This document shows positions 13,647 through 18,988 of a stretch of 18,988 bases of DNA, piece after piece. Both the position numbers and the translations under genes were made by a program. Location of the stretch: positions 1-18,988 of the forward strand of contig CAAEUW010000034.1 in assembly GCA_900759325.1 (NCBI GenBank), written 5' to 3'. A model generated the notes under the pieces. That model saw nothing but the letters and a program-made list of their open reading frames with translations. It was not told the origin of the DNA and ran no database searches. The stretch's first letter is position 1. Every line of letters starts with the position of its first letter. This DNA is from an uncultured Peptostreptococcus sp. GTDB taxonomy: Bacteria > Bacillota > Clostridia > Peptostreptococcales > Peptostreptococcaceae.

Positions 13647-16334
13647 TTATTTAAATTTCTTTTTATAGCTAATAGCCTTTGTAATTTCCATACAAATTAT
13701 TGAGCCTATTGCCAATCCAAGCGAAATAGCAAAATCCTTGATAGAATATGCCGCTGGTATAGCAAATATAGGTCTAATAAATGGTATCATGACTATACCA
13801 AATAGGCCTAAACAAATTAGAACTGCAAGTATAGCGTACTTATTAGAGAAAAAGCCTAATTCAAATGGGTTCTTAAAGTCAGACCTACAAGCAAAGGTCT
13901 GGAAGGTCCTAGACAACAATAGGGTAGTAAATGCTAGGGCTACTCCAAGCTCCGCAGACTGCTGCATACCAATATATTGGGCTATTATCGCAGCCAATCC
14001 TACAAAACTACCCCTAGATAGAATAGCCTGCCAAGTACCTCCTCCAAGAAGACCCTCATCCTTAGATCTTGGTTCAAGGGACATAATCCCCTCTTCTGGA
14101 TTTTCCATACCAAGAGCAATAGCTGGCAAAGAGTCATTTACCATATTTATAAATATCAGCTGTAGGGCAGTATATGGGTTTGACCAATCTGCAAAAACAG
14201 CAAATAATATGGATATTATAGCACCTAGGTTACCTGAGAATAGGTAGGTTATTGACTTCTTTATATTGCTATATACTGTTCTACCAATCTCTACTGCATC
14301 TATAATACTGGCAAAATTATCATCTACCAAGACCATAGCTGAAGCGTCCTTGGCAACCTCAGTACCTGAACCCATGGCAATACCAATATCAGCACTCTTA
14401 AGAGCTGGCGCATCATTTACACCATCACCTGTCATAGCTGTAACCTTGTTCTTCCTCTGCCAAGCACTTACTATCCTAATCTTGTTCTGAGGAGAAACTC
14501 TGGCATATACGCTAATCTTTTCTAGCTGTTGGTCTAATTCTGCTTCACTCAAATTATCAAGTTCCTGGCCTGTGTATGATAGGTCACCATCTTCAAATAG
14601 ACCTATAGACTCGCCTATAGCAACTGCTGTAGTCTTATGGTCACCAGTAATCATAATAGGTTTGATGCCAGCACTCTTAGCCTTAGTAACAGCATCAATA
14701 ACCTCTGCCCTTGGTGGGTCTATCATGGCTATCAAGCCAATGAAGACAAAATTATCTTCCCCAGCTATATCTATTACTTCGCCTGACTCAAGGTCCCTGT
14801 ATCCAAAGGCCAATACCCTAAGGGCATTTCTCGAGTAGGTCTCATTCTGTTCCTGTATCTTTTCCCTGATATCATCAGTTAGATCTATCACCTGGTCTCC
14901 AGACAATATCTTTACAGACCTCGATATCAATATATCTGGTGCACCTTTGGTAATCATGATATCCCTGCCACCAATATTATGGGCAGTTGACATCAGCTTC
15001 CTATCTGAGTCAAAAGGTATCTCCTGAAGTCTAGGATAAGTATCCCTCACCCTCTTAGTAATATAGCCCTTCTTATCAGCAAATACTGTCAAGGCTACCT
15101 CTGTAGGGTCACCTATTTCCTTGCCATCTTCACTAATAACTGAGTCATTACATAGGGCAGCCGCAATATTGATCATATCTTCAGTATTGAAGCCACCTAT
15201 ATTATCCAGATCCTTCTGACCTTCCTCTACCACTTCAATAGAGCCTGCATTACGACCATCATACTTGTAGTATTCAAGGACTGTCATCTTGTTCATAGTA
15301 AGTGTACCAGTCTTGTCAGTACATATAACAGAAGTTGAACCTAGAGTCTCAACTGCAGGTAGCTTCCTTATTATGGAATTCTTCTTTGACATAGTATTAG
15401 TGCCCATTGAAAGTACTATAGTTACTATAGAAGATAGGGCTTCCGGTATTGCTGCAACCGCTATGGCAACTGCAAAAATAAAGGAATTCAAGATTACCAC
15501 CTTCAGATCACCTGAATTAGGATGGGTCATAGCCCTCATTACCTCTACTAGAAATATGAACAAGCATATAACTAAAATAGTTACACCGAGCTTCTTAGAG
15601 AATTTCTCTATATTTGACTGTAAAGGAGTCTGCTTGACCTCTGTATTGTCCAGCATATCGGCTATCTTACCTATTTCAGTGTCCATACCTGTACTTGTAC
15701 AGACAAACTTGGCCCTACCATTTACAACCATAGATGTAGAATAAACCATATTTACCCTGTCACCAACACTACAATCCTCTTCTATCCTATCAACCAACTT
15801 ATTGGCTGGCTCTGACTCACCTGTCAGCATGCCCTCCACTATCTTTAGTGACTCTGCCTCTAGTAGTCTACCATCAGCCGGAACATAGTCACCAGCCTCT
15901 AATAGGACTATGTCTCCAGGAACTACATCCTTAGATGATATAGTAAGCTTTTCGCCGTCCCTTACCACCTTGGCACTTGGGACAGACAGTTGCTTTAGAC
16001 TATTTATAGAAGACTCTGCCTTCTTGGTCTGGACTGTTCCCAAAACTGCATTTAGGATTAGGACTAGGAATATAATTAATGATTCCATCATAGAACCTGT
16101 AACTATCTGTATAAGAGCTGCTACAATCAGTATAATTACCATTGGGTCCTTAAAGCTCTCCAGGAATATCTTCCAAATAGGATCACTCGCTTTTTCTTTC
16201 AATTCATTTTTACCATACTTTTCTAGTCTAGAACTGGCCTCAGCCTGGGATAAACCATCATGACCTACCCCTAGGTCTGCTAAAACCTGGTCACTATCCT
16301 TTAGATAGTACTTGATTTCATTCTTTTCTTGCAT
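13647..16334 (-). CDS. P-type cation ATPase, Ca2+/Mn2+ exporter type (P2)
   Basis: An 895-residue membrane pump. It has an N-terminal cation-ATPase domain, LTGES (170-174), the phosphorylation site Asp340 in CTDKTGTLT, MTGDGVNDAPALKSADIGIAMG, and about ten membrane segments. M4 reads AIPEALSSIVT rather than the usual PEGLP. M5 (YLFSGNLGAII) lacks the acidic residue of SERCA site I. M6 has FINMVNDSLPAIALG with Asn and Asp kept. This suggests one transported ion, as in PMCA-type pumps. The gene is preceded by a manganese riboswitch, so Mn2+ export is likely, as for pneumococcal MgtA and lactococcal YoaB. ATG 16334 is chosen over 16346 because GGAGG lies 5 nt before it and overlaps the earlier ATG. 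Confidence 0.94.
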   Translation of the reverse strand: MQEKNEIKYYLKDSDQVLADLGVGHDGLSQAEASSRLEKYGKNELKEKASDPIWKIFLESFKDPMVIILIVAALIQIVTGSMMESLIIFLVLILNAVLGTVQTKKAESSINSLKQLSVPSAKVVRDGEKLTISSKDVVPGDIVLLEAGDYVPADGRLLEAESLKIVEGMLTGESEPANKLVDRIEEDCSVGDRVNMVYSTSMVVNGRAKFVCTSTGMDTEIGKIADMLDNTEVKQTPLQSNIEKFSKKLGVTILVICLFIFLVEVMRAMTHPNSGDLKVVILNSFIFAVAIAVAAIPEALSSIVTIVLSMGTNTMSKKNSIIRKLPAVETLGSTSVICTDKTGTLTMNKMTVLEYYKYDGRNAGSIEVVEEGQKDLDNIGGFNTEDMINIAAALCNDSVISEDGKEIGDPTEVALTVFADKKGYITKRVRDTYPRLQEIPFDSDRKLMSTAHNIGGRDIMITKGAPDILISRSVKILSGDQVIDLTDDIREKIQEQNETYSRNALRVLAFGYRDLESGEVIDIAGEDNFVFIGLIAMIDPPRAEVIDAVTKAKSAGIKPIMITGDHKTTAVAIGESIGLFEDGDLSYTGQELDNLSEAELDQQLEKISVYARVSPQNKIRIVSAWQRKNKVTAMTGDGVNDAPALKSADIGIAMGSGTEVAKDASAMVLVDDNFASIIDAVEIGRTVYSNIKKSITYLFSGNLGAIISILFAVFADWSNPYTALQLIFINMVNDSLPAIALGMENPEEGIMSLEPRSKDEGLLGGGTWQAILSRGSFVGLAAIIAQYIGMQQSAELGVALAFTTLLLSRTFQTFACRSDFKNPFELGFFSNKYAILAVLICLGLFGIVMIPFIRPIFAIPAAYSIKDFAISLGLAIGSIICMEITKAISYKKKFK

Positions 16335-16366
16335 AAAAACCTCCATTCCTACAAGTATTATTTAAT

Positions 16367-16442
16367 AAAAAAACCTTAACAACATGACACTCAAAATAAA
16401 CACATAATCTAACTGCTTATTTTGAAGGTCTTGCTGTCAAGG
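16367..16442 (-). promoter_or_regulatory. Expression platform of the Mn riboswitch (conditional terminator)
   Basis: GTTAAGG (16380-16374) just before a T7 run (16373-16367) can pair with CCTTGAC (16442-16436) inside the aptamer, enclosing a 9-bp hairpin TCAAAATAA/TTATTTTGA (16425-16417 with 16399-16391). In the folded aptamer the same CCTTG pairs with CAAGG, and the last bases of the closing helix also overlap the 9-bp hairpin. Ligand binding would therefore block the terminator, giving an ON switch. The fold was built by hand and is not energy-tested. Confidence 0.5.
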
Positions 16443-16524
16443 CTGCCCTTGTCTGTTAACCGAGTATAAAAATACTGGCCTGACGATTAACGGATATAGT
16501 ATACTATAGTGCTACTCCCCTTCA
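16423..16524 (-). promoter_or_regulatory. yybP-ykoY manganese riboswitch aptamer
   Basis: The minus strand reads GAAGGGGAGTAGC at the 5' end, the signature 5' loop of yybP-ykoY RNAs, and CAGCAAGACCTTC at the 3' end, matching the second conserved loop. The closing helix is TGAAGG (16524-16519) with CCTTCA (16428-16423). Internal helices include GTTAA/TTAAC with AGTAT/ATACT inside, and CAAGG-GCAG-CCTTG. The family binds Mn2+ and activates Mn exporters, including P-type ATPases. It lies directly upstream of the ATPase gene, with predicted transcription starting at its first base. Confidence 0.85.
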
Positions 16525-16531
16525 TGTAACA

Positions 16532-16561
16532 ATTATAGTATACTAATATCCCTCTTGTCAA
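16532..16561 (-). promoter_or_regulatory. Sigma-A promoter of the riboswitch-ATPase unit
   Basis: Minus-strand TTGACA (16561-16556), an 18-bp spacer and TATAAT (16537-16532), both perfect hexamers. The spacer holds the palindrome TAGTATACTA, a motif repeated inside the aptamer at 16495-16508. Confidence 0.88.
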
Positions 16562-16599
16562 TCGTTTATAGCTTATATAACAAAACTTTATATTAAATT

Positions 16600-17661
16600 C
16601 TATTTTATAACAAAATCACTACCAACTTGGAATTTATTTTCATTTTCGTCATAGTATCCATTTTTTTCAGGCATTTGTGATGCATAAAGTTTAAAGGTGA
16701 AATTTTTAAGAGCATCCCTATCAACTCTTAGCTTACTTAATTCACTTTGTATAAGGGTAGCTTCCTTCCTGTCTGAATATGATGATTCTAGTTCCAGTAA
16801 TTCTCCCTTATCATTTTTGCCCTCTATAAAAAATAAATAGTTCTTGCCATCGGAATTGTTTACTTTTAATTTGACCTCTACCTTGCCTGTAGGTCTAATA
16901 ATAATATCTTTTACATTGACCTCAATACCCTTAGACTTGATATTTATGCCTGGGTTTATATGAAGGGAGTCCTTGACAAAATCATTGTTAACTGTAAACT
17001 TAAAAGCCCAATCTCCACTAATGTTAGAATTTTGCTGAGCATCCTTTTCTGAAAAGGCCATTAAAGACCTTACATATACAGCAACATTTTTCTTGTTTCC
17101 TAGATAGTCTTTTATATCCTTATCAAAGGTATATGTCATACAATTGTATTCTATCCCATCCTTTTGGAAACTATGCCCCATAGAACCGTTTGGTCTAAGA
17201 TATGTCCCACCAATATTAAAGGCAAGGTCATCAGGTGAGTATGACATTTTGTCATCACCCTTAGCTAAAAATGTTAGCTGAATCCTATCATCATACATCA
17301 AGGCATCTTCAAGCTGAAGACCAATGCCCTTGTCCTCTACAGCCTTGTGTACTATATTAGAATAAGGCTTGTAGGCCTCATTATCCATGGCATCTGCTAT
17401 TGAATATCTCACATTGTCTATAACATCCCTAGTATAGGCCTTTACACTTGGAACCTGGTATAGGCCAACCAAGGTCATCATCACAAGACCGGCTGCTACT
17501 ATCTTCTTGTTAAAGCCAGCAAGTCTTGTATCCTTCTTTATAGACTTGTGAATATCCCTCTTTAATTTTGCCTTTTCAAATTCATTCAAGTCCTGTCTAT
17601 CATAAGATGATATATCAAAATTTCCATCATTTAAAAAATCATATCCCTTATTTTCATTCAT
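16600..17661 (-). CDS. DUF4179 membrane protein, probable anti-sigma factor
   Basis: A 353-residue protein. Its soluble N-terminus (1-50, acidic then basic) is predicted cytoplasmic. One membrane segment spans about 53-70, and a DUF4179-type extracellular domain follows from about 75 (SVKAYTRDVIDNVRYSIADAMDNEAYKPYSN, then beta-rich sequence). DUF4179 proteins are regularly encoded next to sigma-70 family factors and are thought to hold them at the membrane. ATG 17661 overlaps the sigma gene stop by 8 nt (ATGAATGA), with GGAGGAAG inside the sigma gene, so translation is coupled. No strong terminator follows before the Mn-riboswitch promoter. The anti-sigma role is inferred from context. Confidence 0.85.
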   Translation of the reverse strand: MNENKGYDFLNDGNFDISSYDRQDLNEFEKAKLKRDIHKSIKKDTRLAGFNKKIVAAGLVMMTLVGLYQVPSVKAYTRDVIDNVRYSIADAMDNEAYKPYSNIVHKAVEDKGIGLQLEDALMYDDRIQLTFLAKGDDKMSYSPDDLAFNIGGTYLRPNGSMGHSFQKDGIEYNCMTYTFDKDIKDYLGNKKNVAVYVRSLMAFSEKDAQQNSNISGDWAFKFTVNNDFVKDSLHINPGINIKSKGIEVNVKDIIIRPTGKVEVKLKVNNSDGKNYLFFIEGKNDKGELLELESSYSDRKEATLIQSELSKLRVDRDALKNFTFKLYASQMPEKNGYYDENENKFQVGSDFVIK

Positions 17662-18250
17662 AACTACTTCCTCCGTTTTCCATAAGCTTCAGATTGTCCC
17701 TAGACCTGGCCAACCTATTGTAAATAGCCTGCTTGCTAAGCTTGTATTTTTCACTTAGCTCATCAATACCGTAGTCTTCAACATACCTATCCCAAAAAAT
17801 CTGCCTGTTTGTGGGACTCAGCCTGTCAAGTAAGGATTTTATATCCCCATCCAACTCATCCACTAGCCCTGGCCTGGCTTCCCTTTCCAGGCAGCCAACA
17901 CCATCAATTCGACCAGACTTGTGGTTTTCTAAGCTAACTATTTCGGTATCCATACTAAGTTCTCTACTGGCTTTCTTCAAAAATTTCCTCTTGGCATCTA
18001 TAGACCTGTACTTGGCTACCATGCCCAACCAGTTAGGAAACTTTGACTTAAGTGGATCATATCCACCTATCTTGTTCCAAACAAACAGGAGACAATCGTT
18101 AAAGGTCTCATCATATAAGTCTGGACAAGTAGCCAATTCCTTTTTCAGGACAGTCTTGATTATCCAACCGTACTCATCAATAAGATAGTCGAGGCCTGAC
18201 TCATTTTTTGATTTTATTAGGTCTATAAAATTGTGCTCGTCAACTTTCAC
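17654..18250 (-). CDS. Sigma-70 family RNA polymerase sigma factor (ECF-like)
   Basis: A 198-residue two-domain sigma factor. Region 2 (about 14-93) includes LYDETFNDCLLFVWNKIGGYDPLKSKFPNWLGMVAKYRSID in its usual order. Region 4 (about 134-190) contains LSPTNRQIFWDRYVEDYGIDEL and the helix-turn-helix LSKQAIYNRLARSRDNL. No regions 1 or 3 are present, as in ECF factors. GTG 18250 is preferred over GTG 18259 because the GAGGGGGG ribosome site directly abuts the latter; the choice is uncertain. The gene overlaps and precedes its DUF4179 partner. An ECF-like promoter upstream suggests autoregulation. The signal sensed is unknown. Confidence 0.92.
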   Translation of the reverse strand: MKVDEHNFIDLIKSKNESGLDYLIDEYGWIIKTVLKKELATCPDLYDETFNDCLLFVWNKIGGYDPLKSKFPNWLGMVAKYRSIDAKRKFLKKASRELSMDTEIVSLENHKSGRIDGVGCLEREARPGLVDELDGDIKSLLDRLSPTNRQIFWDRYVEDYGIDELSEKYKLSKQAIYNRLARSRDNLKLMENGGSSYE

Positions 18251-18257
18251 ATCTACC

Positions 18258-18299
18258 ACCCCCCTCTTTACTATATAATACGTAAAAGGGAGGTTTTTT
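18258..18299. repeat. Hairpin covering the sigma gene ribosome site
   Basis: On minus, ACCTCCCTTTTAC pairs with GTAAAGAGGGGGGT (12-13 pairs, one bulge, wobbles) around a 10-nt AT loop. If transcribed from upstream, it would hide the ribosome site. On plus it is followed by TTTTTT and could stop antisense transcription. Confidence 0.5.
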
Positions 18300-18305
18300 C
18301 TTTCA
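18277..18305 (-). promoter_or_regulatory. Candidate ECF-type promoter of the sigma operon
   Basis: TGAAAG (18305-18300), 17 bp and CGTATT (18282-18277) resemble ECF promoters such as the Bacillus SigW type (TGAAAC-N16-CGTA). No sigma-A -35 matches the AT-rich -10 region. Transcription would start near 18270, about 20 nt before GTG 18250. Confidence 0.45.
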
Positions 18306-18427
18306 CTTTTACAAAAACTTATGGATTTTTTACCTAAACGTAGGAAATACAGTCTCTTATTTATATCGAGTCTTTTAAACTCATTTAAAAATTTTTATCT
18401 ATAACCTTATTTAAGACCCTGGTTTAT

Positions 18428-18979
18428 CTAAGAAAAAAATCCAGCTATCTTCTCAATAAAGTTATAAAAAGTCGTAGTTGGAAGGTAGAATAAGTATGGG
18501 GCTGTCAATACCGCCATAAGTATAGATACCTTTTTCTTTTGAGCCTGGTCTAAATCAGTTTTCCTTAGGCAGAACTTATAATTTAGGAAGTAGATTAGGA
18601 TAGCTACCAAGACAACAAAAACTGTTACAAAAATAAATGTCTCCGGTGTCTTCAACGGGCTCTCCATGACATTATCTACCATATGCCTTATAGATATCCC
18701 AATATTACCAGTAAGTTTAAAGCCAAACATCGTGGACAAGAACATTAGGCCACTGCCTATCATATCAGCTATATAGCCACATATCCATACCTGCAAGATA
18801 GACTTGGAATAATTTTTCCAAAGCTGACCTTTAGACACTAGCTTAAGTCCTATTAGGAGAACAATAGAGTCAACCACGAAATTAAATGGTATGGATACTA
18901 TCCAAAACATTGGAAAAAGTATTAATGCCCATAATGGGAAAAACACATTATACAACTTCATACTGTTTTTTTGATTCAA
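18428..18979 (-). CDS. Multi-pass membrane protein of unknown function (start may lie outside window)
   Basis: At least 177 residues with four to five hydrophobic segments (about 10-48 as one or two, 62-88, 113-135 and 150-172 counted from 18979) and short basic loops. I do not recognise a family. In-frame starts are TTG 18979, with AGGGA about 4 nt upstream, and ATG 18961, with no ribosome site. The frame has no stop before the window edge, so it may extend beyond it. It is upstream of the sigma/DUF4179 genes on the same strand, with a 177-bp gap and only weak hairpins, so co-transcription is possible. A role in sensing or export linked to the sigma system is only a guess. Confidence 0.7.
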   Translation of the reverse strand: MNQKNSMKLYNVFFPLWALILFPMFWIVSIPFNFVVDSIVLLIGLKLVSKGQLWKNYSKSILQVWICGYIADMIGSGLMFLSTMFGFKLTGNIGISIRHMVDNVMESPLKTPETFIFVTVFVVLVAILIYFLNYKFCLRKTDLDQAQKKKVSILMAVLTAPYLFYLPTTTFYNFIEKIAGFFS

Positions 18980-18988
18980 ACTTTCCCT

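Noticed and set aside
13738..15744. Long plus-strand open frames (up to 169 residues) antisense to the ATPase
   Set aside because: They mirror a real, fully motif-supported gene; they lack ribosome sites and any family pattern.
1..18988. CRISPR array, prophage, transposase or defence island
   Set aside because: No regularly spaced repeats, integrase, transposase or toxin/nuclease genes are seen; gene content is ordinary chromosome.

Overview
The window looks like chromosome from a low-GC, Gram-positive anaerobe. The likely setting is Tissierellia/Peptoniphilaceae (Anaerococcus or Peptoniphilus relatives), inferred from strong AGGAGG ribosome binding sites, sigma-A promoters (several with an extended -10), AGG/AGA arginine and CTA/ATA codon use, and many U-tailed hairpin terminators. 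This is an impression from composition and gene content; no database search was possible. I see no prophage, IS element, CRISPR array or rRNA.

Layout. 1-250: tRNA-Leu(CAA) with its terminator, then a candidate minus-strand small RNA with a C-rich loop. 489-1545: a LysR-type regulator. 1636-3296 (minus): a small UPF0291/DUF896 protein downstream of a MocR-type (GntR plus aminotransferase-fold) regulator; the MocR gene is preceded by a ~240-nt structured leader ending in an intrinsic terminator. 3658-4671 (minus): a LacI/CcpA-like regulator. 4977-5204 (plus): acyl carrier protein. 5285-7244 (minus): an rluA-like pseudouridine synthase overlapping a nucleoid-associated (NA37) protein gene. 7316-8179 (plus): NAD kinase. 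8376-11352 (minus): an aconitase/isocitrate dehydrogenase operon. 11658-12734 (plus): a minimal DEAD-box RNA helicase. 13064-13393 (minus): a DUF2325 protein under a promoter with a perfect Fur-type box. 13647-16334 (minus): a P-type Ca2+/Mn2+-transporting ATPase behind a recognisable yybP-ykoY manganese riboswitch. 16600-18250 (minus): an ECF-like sigma factor and its overlapping DUF4179 membrane partner (probable anti-sigma). 18428 to the window end (minus): a small multi-pass membrane protein.

How it fits together. Most units are housekeeping or regulatory singletons separated by well-formed terminators, several of them bidirectional between convergent genes. The clearest regulatory theme is metal control at 13.06-16.6 kb, where a Fur-boxed DUF2325 gene sits next to a Mn-riboswitch-controlled cation ATPase. 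Aconitase and isocitrate dehydrogenase together convert citrate to 2-oxoglutarate, probably for glutamate synthesis rather than a full citrate cycle; citrate synthase is not in the window. The most interesting non-coding elements are the manganese riboswitch, the unclassified MocR leader, the candidate C-rich-loop sRNA, and a possible autoregulatory ECF promoter before the sigma/DUF4179 pair.
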